Notes: a model not told the origin generated them from the sequence alone. A stretch of DNA of 64,000 nt from Moraxellaceae bacterium (GCA_029267635.1 JAJUIK010000009.1:1-64000); one strand, 5' to 3'. Numbered from the stretch's first letter, positions 31,393 through 41,524 are shown. Numbers and translations are program-made.

Positions 31393-32307
31393 ATGCCATC
31401 AAATGCCACAGTTTTGCTGACCGGAGCCACAGGATTTATTGGCCAGCATCTGGTTCCTTTTTTACTCGAAAAAGGTTGTCAGGTGATTGGTTACAGCCGA
31501 CAACGAAATCTGCAACCGCAACAGCCTGGCTACCGCCTGATTCATGATTTTGATCAGCTCAAAGGCGAACAGATTGATTATGTGATTAACCTGGCGGGGG
31601 AAAGTATTGGTGAAGCCCGCTGGACCGATGCGCGTAAACAAAAGCTGATCGATAGCCGGGTACAGACCACACGTCGTTTACTGGACTGGCTGGATCAACA
31701 GCAGGTCTATCCTAAATGTATCGTCTCCGGTTCGGCGATAGGCTATTACGGCATTGATGAACAGGAGCAATGGTCACAGGTTTGTAGTGAACAGTCTCCA
31801 CCGCAAGCCATCTTCATGTCTGAACTTTGCCAGCTATGGGAGCAAGAAGCGCTGCGACATCGCCAGCAGAACATTAAAATTATTCGTCTGGCCGTGGTTT
31901 TTGCTGCGCAAGGCGGGATTCTGCCGCAAATGTTGTTGCCGATTAAGCTGAATACTGCAGGCCGGATTGGTCATGGCCGTCAGCCGGTGGTTTGGGTGCA
32001 TATTCAGGATGTACTGGCTGCACTCTGGTATATCTTGCAGCACTCCGAATCTGAACAGCAGGTGTTTAATGTGGTGGCACCGGAAAATGTCACCCAGCAG
32101 CAATTTGCACAAACAGCTGCAAAAATCTTGCAGCGTAAACCTTTATTCAGTTTACCTGCTTGGGTACTGCGTCTGGCACTGGGTGAACAGTCACAATTGG
32201 TACTCAATGGTCAGCGTGTGACACCCCAAGCCCTGCTGTCCCAGGGCTTTGAGTTTCAGTACCCAACCCTGGAAGGTGCGCTCAAACATCTGCTTAAAAC
32301 ACCGTAA
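31393..32307 (+). CDS. TIGR01777-type NAD(P)-binding epimerase-like protein
   Basis: This 304-residue protein of the extended short-chain dehydrogenase superfamily is like E. coli YfcH. The nucleotide-binding LLTGATGFIGQHLV lies at residues 8-21, then DYVINLAGESIGEARWTDARKQKL, the active-site region SGSAIGYYG, RLAVVFAAQGGILPQMLLP and a C-terminal DUF1731-like tail (LGEQSQLVLNGQRVTPQALL). The substrate is unknown for the family. Confidence 0.88.
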   Translation: MPSNATVLLTGATGFIGQHLVPFLLEKGCQVIGYSRQRNLQPQQPGYRLIHDFDQLKGEQIDYVINLAGESIGEARWTDARKQKLIDSRVQTTRRLLDWLDQQQVYPKCIVSGSAIGYYGIDEQEQWSQVCSEQSPPQAIFMSELCQLWEQEALRHRQQNIKIIRLAVVFAAQGGILPQMLLPIKLNTAGRIGHGRQPVVWVHIQDVLAALWYILQHSESEQQVFNVVAPENVTQQQFAQTAAKILQRKPLFSLPAWVLRLALGEQSQLVLNGQRVTPQALLSQGFEFQYPTLEGALKHLLKTP

Positions 32308-32323
32308 ACATTTACAAACTGCG

Positions 32324-33448
32324 TTATGAAATTGCCAGGGCAGAGTGTTTGACTAAATGTTGCGGTGAGTAAGGTTGAGGATCTGTGAGCATTGGCTGTT
32401 GCAGGATCATTTGTCTTAACAGCTGGGCTGACGCTGGTCCCATCACCAGACCATTGCGGAAATGACCGAAATTGGCCCATAGGTTTGTCACGTCTGGCAT
32501 CTGGCCAATATAAGGGATCCCTTCTGGCGTTCCGGGACGCAGACCAGCCCATTGCTGGACAATCGGGAATTGGGCCAGTTCCGGCACCATTTCTAGCGAG
32601 GCGTTGAGAATATTCTCGTGGATAGCATCGACAGGGGTGATATCAAAGCCACGCTCTGACATGCTGGAACCGCAGACAATATGACCATCCTGCCGGGGAA
32701 TTAGATACATCACCTTGTTCATGCACATGGTCGGTAACCAGTTTTCAGGTGCTTTAAATAATATCATCTGGCCATGTACCGGGCGTACCGGAATATCCAG
32801 TTGCAAGGGTTCTGCCCATTTTTGGCTCCAGGCCCCTGTCGTGATGACAAATTGATCGGCGTGAAATTTTTGCCGGTCTGTGGTGATCAGTGCCGTGACT
32901 TGACCATTGTGGAATTCCAGTTGTGCAATCGGGGTATTTTCAAAAAACTGCACTTTGGGGTGCAGTTTTAAATACTGAATCAGCGATTGCAGCAAGCGTG
33001 GGTTACGCACATTGGCGATTTGTGGAAAATAAATGGCGTGTTGAAAAGCACAACCGACATGCGGATTGACCTGTTCCAGTTGTTCCCGCTGTAGATATTC
33101 GCAGGCCTGCATCGGTTCCTGATAGCGTTCCGCATAGTTCAGGCCAATCTCAAAATCATCTTCATCAAAAATCAGCATACCACTTTCGTTGATTTCAAAA
33201 TCAATGCCGGTGACTGGGCTGATTTTTTCATTCAACTGCTGATACAGACGTTTGCCATGTTGTGCCAATACGTTGACTTCACGCGGATATCGCCAGGGAT
33301 ACATCGGGGAGAGAATTCCTCCTCCTGCCCAGGATGCGGCACGACCGGCCTGCTGTTGGTCAAAAATCGACACGGAACAGCCGTGTTCCACAAGTTCTAA
33401 AGCAGACAACAAACCGCTGACGCCTGCTCCAATAATGGCGATATGCAT
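32324..33448 (-). CDS. thiO: Glycine oxidase ThiO-like FAD-dependent oxidoreductase
   Basis: ThiO oxidises glycine to iminoglycine for thiazole synthesis in the thiamine pathway. The chain of 374 residues has the dinucleotide fold IIGAGVSGLLSALELVEHG, the ThiO-typical RAASWAGGGILSPMYPWRYP, RPVHGQMILF, QWAGLRPGTPEGIPYIGQMP and GHFRNGLVMGPASAQLL. It follows hemB by 27 bases on the same strand. No other thi genes are near; other D-amino-acid-type substrates remain possible. Confidence 0.85.
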   Translation of the reverse strand: MHIAIIGAGVSGLLSALELVEHGCSVSIFDQQQAGRAASWAGGGILSPMYPWRYPREVNVLAQHGKRLYQQLNEKISPVTGIDFEINESGMLIFDEDDFEIGLNYAERYQEPMQACEYLQREQLEQVNPHVGCAFQHAIYFPQIANVRNPRLLQSLIQYLKLHPKVQFFENTPIAQLEFHNGQVTALITTDRQKFHADQFVITTGAWSQKWAEPLQLDIPVRPVHGQMILFKAPENWLPTMCMNKVMYLIPRQDGHIVCGSSMSERGFDITPVDAIHENILNASLEMVPELAQFPIVQQWAGLRPGTPEGIPYIGQMPDVTNLWANFGHFRNGLVMGPASAQLLRQMILQQPMLTDPQPYSPQHLVKHSALAIS

Positions 33449-33475
33449 CGTGTACTCAAATTCAGGTTAGTAGGG

Positions 33476-34522
<1,047 letters not shown>

Positions 34523-34598
34523 CTATTGTAGTCCCATATTCAGTTATTTGGGTATGGTAACCAATGCTTTTTCTCAACGAGTACACACGATAATTCAT

Positions 34599-35096
34599 AT
34601 GATTAATACAAATAAAAATTGGACGGGGAATCTTCTGCTGAATGAGCATCATGATGCTGATCAGATGGTGGAACAGTTATGTGCGGCATTTAATCAGGCA
34701 CCATTTTTTCAACATGTTGGCATGCAGATGCGGGTGCGGCAGGGTCAGATCGAAGGCTATTTTGAGATGCAACCTTATCTGATTGGAAATAAAGCCTTTC
34801 AGATTTTGCATGGTGGTGTGGCAGCGACCTTTTTAGATAGTGTGGGTGGGGTGATTGCCATGGCAGAAGTCTATCATCGCCGTCATGTGGAAGATTTGCA
34901 TGAAACCTCAAAAAAAATCTCGCGGCTGGCCACGGTTGATATGCGAGTAGATTATCTGGCACCTGGCCGAGGCCAGTATTTTATTGCCCGTGGTGAGATT
35001 TTACGCTTTGGACGCAAAGGCTGTACTGTGCGGATGACCATGGTCAATGATGAGGAAACAGCCATTGCGACTGCCATAGCATCTTATGTCTATTAA
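34599..35096 (+). CDS. Hotdog-fold thioesterase (PaaI/YiiD type)
   Basis: This 165-residue protein has one hotdog domain with ILHGGVAATFLDSVGGVIAM, the PaaI-type helix with the catalytic-region Gly-Gly, then VDMRVDYLAPGRG and RKGCTVRMTMVNDE. It probably hydrolyses an acyl-CoA. The start at ATG 34599 (MINTNKNW) is chosen; an in-frame upstream start at 34548 would reach into the hemB promoter. The Shine-Dalgarno is weak. Confidence 0.8.
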   Translation: MINTNKNWTGNLLLNEHHDADQMVEQLCAAFNQAPFFQHVGMQMRVRQGQIEGYFEMQPYLIGNKAFQILHGGVAATFLDSVGGVIAMAEVYHRRHVEDLHETSKKISRLATVDMRVDYLAPGRGQYFIARGEILRFGRKGCTVRMTMVNDEETAIATAIASYVY

Positions 35097-35121
35097 CAAT
35101 CAGATAATTAATGTTACTTTG

Positions 35122-35152
35122 AAAAAGCTGATCTAAATTGATCAGCTTTTTA
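35122..35152. terminator. Bidirectional terminator after the thioesterase gene
   Basis: The stem AAAAAGCTGATC / GATCAGCTTTTT has a six-base loop and T runs on both strands, between convergent genes. Confidence 0.88.
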
Positions 35153-35264
35153 TGATCCGTGAATTTGTATCATAGGGGTGAGGCTCATAATGCAAAGAAT
35201 CTGTTGCATCTGATTTCTCTTTTCTTCTCACTTCTCAAAAGACATCACTTGAGCAATCTGATTC

Positions 35265-36752
35265 TTAGCTCAAATCGGAACGAGCTCGTTTTAATGCGGT
35301 TTTCCATTCATGTAAACGGCTCTGACGTTCATCTTCCCTCATGTTGGGGATAAATTCACGCTCCAGTTGCCAAGAAGCACCAATTTCTTTCAAATTACTG
35401 AAGATGCCCATTCTCAGCCCAGCCATGGCAGCAGCACCCCATGCAGTCGATTCCAGTAATTTGGGACGGCGTACAGGAACATTGAGCAGATCCGCCTGAA
35501 ACTGCATCAACATATCACTATGGCTGGCGCCTCCATCGACACGTAATTCCGTGAGAGGATGAGCAACATCGGCCTGCATGGCATGAATGACATCCAAAAC
35601 CTGAAAAGCGATGGCCTCTAAGGCGGCACGGGCAATATGTGCCTTGGTGGTTCCGCGTGACATGCCACAAAGCAACGCGCGGGCATCGCTATCCCAATGC
35701 GGTGCACCTAGGCCGGTAAAGGCCGGAACCAGTACCACTCCCTCCGTAGAATGGACCTGTGCCGCCAGCCGTTCCGTATCGCTACTTTTCTGGATAATAC
35801 CCAGGCCATCCCGCAGCCATTGCATGATCGCCCCGGCCATAAAAATACTTCCCTCCAATGCAAAAGTATTTTGTCCGTGACATTGCCAGGCTAGTGTGCT
35901 CAACAGTTGATTCTGGCTGAACTGGATATCTGATCCAGTGTTAAACAGCAAGAAGCAACCGGTACCGTAAGTATTCTTGGCGGAGCCTTTTTCAAAACAG
36001 GATTGTCCAAACAAGGCCGATTGTTGATCACCTAAAATCCCCGAAATTGGAATGTTGGCACCCAGTAAACCTGTGGCCGTGTCGGCAATATAGGTATCCG
36101 AACTGATAATTTTGGGTAAGATCGAGCGTGGAATATCAAACAGATCCAGCAGTTCTTCGTCCCAGGCCTGATTGTGCAAATTCATCAGCATGGTGCGCGA
36201 GGCATTGGAAGCTTCAATAACGTGTTCGGCACCTTGTGTCAGGTTCCAGACCAGCCAGCTATCTATGGTGCCAAAGGCGAGGTGACCTTGCGTTGCCAAT
36301 GCACGTAAACCGGGGATATTTTCCAGAAGCCAGACCAGTTTTCCTGCACTAAAATAAGGATCAATCAGCAGACCGGTTTTTTGCTGAATTTTTTTAGAAA
36401 GCCCTTGTTGAACTTGCTGATGACACCAGGTGGATGCCCGACGGTCTTGCCAGACAATTGCAGGCGCGAGAGGTTGACCACTACGCTTGTCCCATACAAT
36501 AGTGGTTTCACGCTGATTGGTCAGGCCCAAAGCGGCAACATCTTTGGCGAAAATACCTGCACTGGCGAGCACTTGTTGTACTACACCAATTTGAGTGGTC
36601 CAGATTTCGAGTGCATCCTGCTCCACCCAGCCCGGATGAGGGGTCTGAATCTGAATTTCTTGTTGTGCTGTGGCAAGCGGTTCGCCGTATGTATTAAAAA
36701 TAATCGCGCGGCTAGAAGTTGTTCCCTGATCGAGGGCCAGTAAATAGCTCAT
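35265..36752 (-). CDS. glpK: Glycerol kinase
   Basis: GlpK phosphorylates glycerol to glycerol 3-phosphate. From ATG 36752 it has 495 residues, the normal length. Seen are the FGGY-kinase ATP motif LDQGTTSSRAIIF, GWVEQDALEIW, the glycerol-site NQRETTIVWD, IVWQDRRAS, GILGDQQSALFGQ, NTYGTGCFLLFN, GAPHWD and LRVDGGASHSD. No glpF or glpD is adjacent in this window. Confidence 0.96.
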   Translation of the reverse strand: MSYLLALDQGTTSSRAIIFNTYGEPLATAQQEIQIQTPHPGWVEQDALEIWTTQIGVVQQVLASAGIFAKDVAALGLTNQRETTIVWDKRSGQPLAPAIVWQDRRASTWCHQQVQQGLSKKIQQKTGLLIDPYFSAGKLVWLLENIPGLRALATQGHLAFGTIDSWLVWNLTQGAEHVIEASNASRTMLMNLHNQAWDEELLDLFDIPRSILPKIISSDTYIADTATGLLGANIPISGILGDQQSALFGQSCFEKGSAKNTYGTGCFLLFNTGSDIQFSQNQLLSTLAWQCHGQNTFALEGSIFMAGAIMQWLRDGLGIIQKSSDTERLAAQVHSTEGVVLVPAFTGLGAPHWDSDARALLCGMSRGTTKAHIARAALEAIAFQVLDVIHAMQADVAHPLTELRVDGGASHSDMLMQFQADLLNVPVRRPKLLESTAWGAAAMAGLRMGIFSNLKEIGASWQLEREFIPNMREDERQSRLHEWKTALKRARSDLS

Positions 36753-36862
36753 AATTTTTGTTGTTGACTCTTGAAAATATAAATAGGATCTCAATTATGT
36801 AAATTAACACATCAAGCAAGCTGGATTACGAGAAAGAACATAGTAATTTTTCGTGGTTGTGC

Positions 36863-36868
36863 TAAGAT
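36863..36868 (+). promoter_or_regulatory. Candidate -10 box of ssrA
   Basis: TAAGAT lies 14 bases before the mature tmRNA 5' end. No consensus -35 is seen at 17 bases. Confidence 0.3.
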
Positions 36869-36881
36869 GTATTGGTTATCT

Positions 36882-37241
36882 GGGGGTGTCTTTGGCTTCG
36901 ACGCTGATGATGAAACTTATAGATGCATGCCGAGAGCGCATTTTCTCTCGTAAATAAAATTTGCATTTAAATAGTCGCAAACGACGAAACTTACGCTCTA
37001 GCTGCCTAAGGGCCGCTTGTCCGCTTCCTAGAATACTTGTGGTCTGGGAACCCGACCGAAGCGCACGCACACAAGTCCGTATAGAGTCAAGCCTCGGGGC
37101 TTTATACCAAACTTAGAGGATCGCTTCTTGTACCCTGTTCGTCGGGTCACTTGAGGTTAAAACAATAGACGATATCTAAGCATGTAGTATTCTCGAGCGT
37201 AGTGTTGGCGGACGCGGGTTCAACTCCCGCCACCTCCACCA
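36882..37241 (+). ncRNA. ssrA: Transfer-messenger RNA (tmRNA)
   Basis: tmRNA rescues stalled ribosomes and tags the nascent chain. The 5' end GGGGGTGTCTTTGGCTTCGA and the 3' end GGGTTCAACTCCCGCCACC...CCA form the tRNA-like acceptor and T arms. The mRNA-like part resumes at GCA 36977 and reads ANDETYALAA with stop TAA at 37007-37009, the tag sequence of Acinetobacter. The 3' end serves as the attachment site of the island that follows; integration leaves the RNA sequence intact through CCA. Confidence 0.97.
37218..37234 (+). other. attL core within the 3' end of ssrA
   Basis: GTTCAACTCCCGCCACC, in the T arm and acceptor of tmRNA, recurs as an imperfect copy at 44346-44362 (14 of 17 bases). 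An integrase gene begins 180 bases downstream. Together these mark the likely recombination core. The exact crossover cannot be fixed from one sequence. Confidence 0.6.
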
Positions 37242-37285
37242 AATACCTAGCTTAATATGACTGAATATGACGTTATATAAAGCGG

Positions 37286-37321
37286 AAAGGCTTAAATCTA
37301 AAGGGTTTAAGCCTTTTTTTA
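37286..37321 (+). terminator. Terminator downstream of ssrA, inside the island edge
   Basis: The stem AAAGGCTTAAA / GTTTAAGCCTTT ends in a T run 45 bases after the tmRNA CCA. It is probably supplied by the island so that ssrA transcription still ends properly. Confidence 0.75.
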
Positions 37322-37357
37322 TGCCTGAACATAACTGAACTTAACCGAGTATATGAG

Positions 37358-37417
37358 TTTGTATCATGTATCACATCGTGTATCATTGATAAATAATTGA
37401 AACCATTGTGATACAAA
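37358..37417. repeat. TGTATCA repeat cluster, probable integrase arm-type sites (left)
   Basis: TGTATCA occurs at 37360-37366, 37367-37373 and 37379-37385. An inverted copy, TGATACAAA, at 37409-37417 abuts the integrase start codon and mirrors TTTGTATCA at 37358-37366. Two further copies lie near the other end of the island (44274-44292). Positions near both att sites suggest integrase or excisionase binding; the copy touching the start codon could also let the integrase repress itself. Confidence 0.5.
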
Positions 37418-38650
37418 ATGAAGCGTTCAGATATAAAGAAGCGTCCTTTATCAGATACGGTACTTGAAAATTTGAAATCTGAAGATAAAGACTATCGGGA
37501 ATTGGATGGTAATGGCTTGTATTTTTTCGTGCAGAAGAATGGCAATAAGTCTTGGCAATTACGCTACAAAAAACCTGATGGGAAATGGTCATGGGTTGGT
37601 TTGGGGGGTTATCCAGCTATAAAGGGTAAGTTAGCAAGAAAAAAAGCTCAAGAATTATTGAATGATATTGGTAATGGCGAGAATCCGATTATTAGTAAGC
37701 AAGAGCGGAAGATAAAAGAGCTTGAAACCAATAATGCTACGTTTGAAGCTTTAGCTCGTGAATGGCTTGATACCAAGCAAACGCAATGGGTAGCAGATAC
37801 AATGACGCGAAATAAAGGAGCATTAGAAAAGCATATTTTTCCAATGTTCGGAAAGCGATTGTTTGTTTCAATTCGACCGATTGAATGGATGGAATATTTA
37901 AAGCGTATACAACTTGAGCAAAAGATCTATGAGCAAGTAAAACGTATGTGTGCAATGTGTCGTGATATTTACGATTATGCAAAGGTGACAGGGCGTATTG
38001 ATTACAATCCATTAGAAGGTATGCAGAAATATCTTATTCAGGGCAAAAAAGAGAACATGGCTCATGTATCGGAAAATGAGCTTCCTGCATTGCTAAGAGC
38101 AATCAATAATTATCCTACGCTTGATAGCCGAATTGGATTACAGCTTTTAACGATGTTGTTTTGTCGACCAAGTGAATTACGTGAAGCCAAGTGGGAAGAG
38201 TTTGATTTGGATAACGCTATTTGGACTATTCCCGACTTTCGTATGAAGAAGCGCCGTGAGCACACCATTCCGTTATCAAAACAAGTGGTTCAATTGCTTC
38301 AAGAACTGAAAAGTATTCATTCAGGGTCAGATTTTCTTTTTCCTAGTCGATCAGATAAGAATAAGCCAAAGTCGGATACGGTTTTCATTATGGCATTGCG
38401 CCGTCTTGGTTATGAAGGTCGTCAAACACCGCATGGATTTAGACATATTGCGAGTACGATATTGAACAATAAAGGCTTTGATGAGCGTCATATTGAGTCA
38501 GCTTTGGCACACGTTAAAGATGGCGTAGCAGGCGTATATAACAAGGCACAATATTTAGAAGATCGAGCACGTTTGATGCAATGGTATGCCGACTATCTTG
38601 AAGAGTTGGCGGATATGAATGTAATTCAGTTTAAGAAAGTAAAGGGTTAA
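37418..38650 (+). CDS. int: Site-specific tyrosine integrase of the ssrA island
   Basis: This 410-residue P4-type integrase carries the N-terminal DUF4102 domain (LSDTVLENLKSEDKDYRELDGNGLYFFV), a core-binding domain (about 105-200) and a catalytic domain with Arg250 (FCRPSELREAKW), His339 and Arg342 (HGFRH), His365 (ALAHV) and nucleophile Tyr374 (GVYNKAQY). It directs integration at ssrA. No Shine-Dalgarno precedes the ATG; instead a TGATACAAA repeat touches it. It ends two bases before the next gene. Confidence 0.93.
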   Translation: MKRSDIKKRPLSDTVLENLKSEDKDYRELDGNGLYFFVQKNGNKSWQLRYKKPDGKWSWVGLGGYPAIKGKLARKKAQELLNDIGNGENPIISKQERKIKELETNNATFEALAREWLDTKQTQWVADTMTRNKGALEKHIFPMFGKRLFVSIRPIEWMEYLKRIQLEQKIYEQVKRMCAMCRDIYDYAKVTGRIDYNPLEGMQKYLIQGKKENMAHVSENELPALLRAINNYPTLDSRIGLQLLTMLFCRPSELREAKWEEFDLDNAIWTIPDFRMKKRREHTIPLSKQVVQLLQELKSIHSGSDFLFPSRSDKNKPKSDTVFIMALRRLGYEGRQTPHGFRHIASTILNNKGFDERHIESALAHVKDGVAGVYNKAQYLEDRARLMQWYADYLEELADMNVIQFKKVKG

Positions 38651-38652
38651 GT

Positions 38653-39474
38653 ATGTTCGTCAGTGTTGATTCAGCAATTGAAAAAATTGAGAATTTAACA
38701 AAGCAAAAATGCAATTTTTATACCTTATTACATTATGTATCAAATGGTTATATGAATGTGTATTTTAATTATCAAGGCGAACTTTATGAAAAAAGTTATA
38801 AAGCTCTCCTTGAAGCAAATTACAGTGAGAAAGATTTTACAATTATTGGTACAGAGTATTTCTCAGGAAAGCTAAAACTTGGTCATCAGGATGCAATCAA
38901 AGCTTTAAGAACTATTCTGCTAGATAATGAAAAATATTTGGTTCTAAATGTATTGAAAGAGAATAGTAAAAGTATTTTTCGAGCTTTGAAAGATGGTAAT
39001 CATAAGCCTGATTTATCAAAGAGCCGTAAAGAAGTTATAGCACTTTTAGAACTTCTGATTGAACAAGGAGAGATAGATTCTAATGAACTTTTTAATAAGC
39101 ACTGTTCTGAGGTAGCAATAAGCAAGATAAATAGAAGTGTTCATCTAGTCGCTTCGGACATATTGCTTAACTCGAATGAAATTGAACGTATTCCTTTATC
39201 TCACCATGCTTTAAATCCTGATGGGAAATTTTATGCTCCTGAGCTTGGGCTTGCTTTGGAGTTGTGGGAAGAAATTTATTTAAAAATGAAAGGTACATTC
39301 CCAGAGGGTAAAAATTTGGAAAAAGTGATTAATGAATTGCTAGAAAATTATGAAATCACTTCTTCTAAATTAAAAAGCTTAAAAGCCGATACTGAGGAGA
39401 CAGGACGACTCAAAGCTAGGCTCAAAGTTTTCTTGAATTTAAGTGGTAAGAATAAAATTAAAAAAATAGTTTAA
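38653..39474 (+). CDS. Unknown island protein, 273 residues
   Basis: I do not recognise this gene. It starts two bases after the integrase stop and is surely cotranscribed with it. The chain is soluble, rich in Lys, Glu, Leu and Asn, with helical segments. A tract KFYAPELGLALELWEEIYLK in the C-terminal half is followed by an amphipathic helix (LEKVINELLENYEITSSKLK). No catalytic motif stands out. Codon use is A+T rich, like the rest of the island. Confidence 0.7.
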   Translation: MFVSVDSAIEKIENLTKQKCNFYTLLHYVSNGYMNVYFNYQGELYEKSYKALLEANYSEKDFTIIGTEYFSGKLKLGHQDAIKALRTILLDNEKYLVLNVLKENSKSIFRALKDGNHKPDLSKSRKEVIALLELLIEQGEIDSNELFNKHCSEVAISKINRSVHLVASDILLNSNEIERIPLSHHALNPDGKFYAPELGLALELWEEIYLKMKGTFPEGKNLEKVINELLENYEITSSKLKSLKADTEETGRLKARLKVFLNLSGKNKIKKIV

Positions 39475-39562
39475 ATGTCTAATAATTGATCTTATGTCAC
39501 TTTCGTGACACTAATAATTATTTTGTTTAATAGCGGCGTACAAACAAGTATGGAGCTATTAA

Positions 39563-39772
39563 ATGCTTTCTCAAGAAATTATCCCCCACCAAATTTCATA
39601 CAAAAAAGTATGTCAAATGCTAGATATCTCTAGAGATACGTTGCGGGTGCTTATTCGCAGAGATCCTGCATTTCCTCGCCCAATTAAGCTAGGAAATACT
39701 CGCCAGAGTCCAGTTTTCTTTTCGAGATCAGATTTAATCGAGTGGCATAACAAAAGAAAGGTGCAGTCATGA
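39563..39772 (+). CDS. AlpA-family regulator / excisionase-like protein
   Basis: This 69-residue winged helix-turn-helix protein of the MerR/AlpA-Xis type contains ISYKKVCQMLDISRDTLRVLIRRDPAFPRPIKLG, then FFSRSDLIEWHNKRK. Such proteins act as excisionases or activators of integrase expression in P4-like elements. The start is at 39563. It overlaps the next gene by ATGA. Confidence 0.8.
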   Translation: MLSQEIIPHQISYKKVCQMLDISRDTLRVLIRRDPAFPRPIKLGNTRQSPVFFSRSDLIEWHNKRKVQS

Positions 39773-39993
39773 TTCCAGAGCGTACATGGTACACCCGCCC
39801 ACATGCATCTGAATATTTGGCAAACAGATTGCCATTTAAAACAGTAAAGCAATGGTACTCATTTCTTTCAAATAATCGAACTTCAAAAGAAGTTTACACC
39901 CTAAGGTTTGAACTGCGTTGTGGAAAGATTTTCTACAGCCAGCGGACGTTGGATGCCTTTATAAAAGCTTCAACATCTATTGCTAAACACTAA
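39769..39993 (+). CDS. Small unknown island protein, possibly DNA binding
   Basis: This 74-residue basic protein (RTWYTRPHASEYLANRLPFKTVKQWYSFL) overlaps the AlpA-like gene by four bases. The first half could form a helix-turn-helix with HASEYLANRL and TVKQWYSFL, so a second regulator or excisionase partner is possible. I know no family for it. Confidence 0.6.
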   Translation: MIPERTWYTRPHASEYLANRLPFKTVKQWYSFLSNNRTSKEVYTLRFELRCGKIFYSQRTLDAFIKASTSIAKH

Positions 39994-40011
39994 GTCCTAA
40001 AGGAGAAAATC

Positions 40012-40272
40012 ATGGACGTGAAAACTCAAGTAGCTACTAAAATTGCATTAAAAGTTTTTGATGATGTTAAATCATCAGAAAAATGGGATGACATTTTTGT
40101 AGGTGAATTTGATTGGGATGAATTCGAAAAATTCATGCCGAAATATGATCTGGATGAAATGATTAAAAGTTTAGGCATTAATCAGAAATCAATCGATCAG
40201 ATGATTGAGGAGCTAAATGAAAAAGTTGATCATGAAATTGAGATGCTACAACAAAGTGAAGTCCAATCTTAA
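40012..40272 (+). CDS. Small acidic island protein of unknown function
   Basis: This 86-residue, very acidic helical protein (SSEKWDDIFVGEFDWDEFEKFMPKYDLDEM, EELNEKVDHEIEMLQQ) has a strong ribosome site AAAGGAGAAAATC. Its charge resembles DNA mimics or small regulators on mobile elements, but nothing specific supports a function. A terminator follows. Confidence 0.65.
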   Translation: MDVKTQVATKIALKVFDDVKSSEKWDDIFVGEFDWDEFEKFMPKYDLDEMIKSLGINQKSIDQMIEELNEKVDHEIEMLQQSEVQS

Positions 40273-40290
40273 ATGATTGTCTTTTAATCA

Positions 40291-40317
40291 AAAACGGCTC
40301 AATGAGCCGTTTTTTCA
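40291..40317 (+). terminator. Terminator after the small acidic gene
   Basis: The stem AAAACGGCTCA / TGAGCCGTTTT is followed by TTC and closes the integrase-side operon. Confidence 0.88.
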
Positions 40318-40340
40318 TGTCTATTTAGGGAATAAAGAGA

Positions 40341-41495
40341 TTGAATAATTTAATTGCATTGAATGTAGAGCATCAAAAACTGATAGATAGATTGGATCAA
40401 TTAGATTTTGTTGATCCATTTAGTAAGCACTATTATGAAGAGATGAAGGCTATTGAAAAAGAAATTCTGCGTCTAAAAACAGGAACGGTCTTTAAAGCAG
40501 TTGAAAAAAGAAATTTAAGTTTAAATATTCATACTTCAAATCATGAACTCGATTTAATCATTGAAAGTATGAAATTGCTTTGTGCAAATAATGCTCAAAA
40601 TGCGGATCAGATGGAGACTAAAATTTTTTCCAATATCAATAGCTACGATTTTAAGGCTATGAATATTAAGATCAGAGCGAAAGTGGATTTTTTAGATCTT
40701 TATTTTGAAATTACAAAACCTTCTACTCGACATGATATTAAAAAGTTTTTAACCGAGAAAACTGGGATTAGACATTACATCAAAGAAAGCTTGAATGGCT
40801 ATGTGATTCGTTTGCATGATATGAATTCGCTTAAGCTTTTAAATGAACGTCTGAGATGTTTAGATCATTTTGGGTTGCTTTATCAAAGCATGAAGATTGT
40901 AGAGTTAGAAGTAGCTTTAGACTTCTACGGATATAAGCATCTAGGGCTTGCTACGGCGCTTTTAAAGTCCTTGAGGGTTCCTAGTACTGCAAATAATTTC
41001 AGAGTCTTTAAAACGCAAACAGGTGTATTTATCCCTATTCCTGTTAATCCGATTGTACTCCACAGAAAGTTAAAAGATGGTTTCAATATCGGCATCAATC
41101 ATAGATTAGCTGATGAGTATTGGCATATATATCAAAAGCAGACGGATCAAAATGGTACGCCGTTGAAAGAAAGTGAATGGCGAATTCGTGCGGAGAAAAA
41201 TATTAAAGCGCCCGTACTCACACGATTGAATAATTCATTTTCAAACATCAGACAATTGTTGTTGGAAAGCTTTAAAGGGCTTCGATTTACACATCTAAAA
41301 GCAGAAGCGTCTAGTCATCTGGTGGATGTCTATATGAACAAAATTGATGTCTATGGGATGGAGAAAGAACCATATTTGGATTCACATCGGAATTGGAGAA
41401 AGTTGATTCCTGATATAGAAATGAATGCCGAATTGAACAGATTGGTAGTGAATGCAGTTTGTAACTTGGCTAAGAACTTTAAGCATTACTCGTAA
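40341..41495 (+). CDS. Unknown island protein, possible replication-initiator-like
   Basis: This 384-residue soluble protein starts with TTG 40341, 10 bases after AGGG; the next in-frame ATG is about 34 codons later. The N-terminus is helical. The middle carries VELEVALDFYGYKHLGLA, NIGINHRLADEYWHIYQKQTDQNG and LKESEWRIRAEKNIK, which recalls the layout of replication initiation proteins of filamentous phages and small plasmids. I see no clear catalytic Tyr/His motif, so the assignment is weak. It stands alone between two terminators. Confidence 0.5.
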   Translation: MNNLIALNVEHQKLIDRLDQLDFVDPFSKHYYEEMKAIEKEILRLKTGTVFKAVEKRNLSLNIHTSNHELDLIIESMKLLCANNAQNADQMETKIFSNINSYDFKAMNIKIRAKVDFLDLYFEITKPSTRHDIKKFLTEKTGIRHYIKESLNGYVIRLHDMNSLKLLNERLRCLDHFGLLYQSMKIVELEVALDFYGYKHLGLATALLKSLRVPSTANNFRVFKTQTGVFIPIPVNPIVLHRKLKDGFNIGINHRLADEYWHIYQKQTDQNGTPLKESEWRIRAEKNIKAPVLTRLNNSFSNIRQLLLESFKGLRFTHLKAEASSHLVDVYMNKIDVYGMEKEPYLDSHRNWRKLIPDIEMNAELNRLVVNAVCNLAKNFKHYS

Positions 41496-41524
41496 AATTG
41501 CTGTAGTTAATTTATAGTTACAAG

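Noticed and set aside
37358-37420. CRISPR-like short repeats
   Set aside because: The TGTATCA units are 7 bases long, irregularly spaced and next to att sites; no spacers or cas genes exist in the window.
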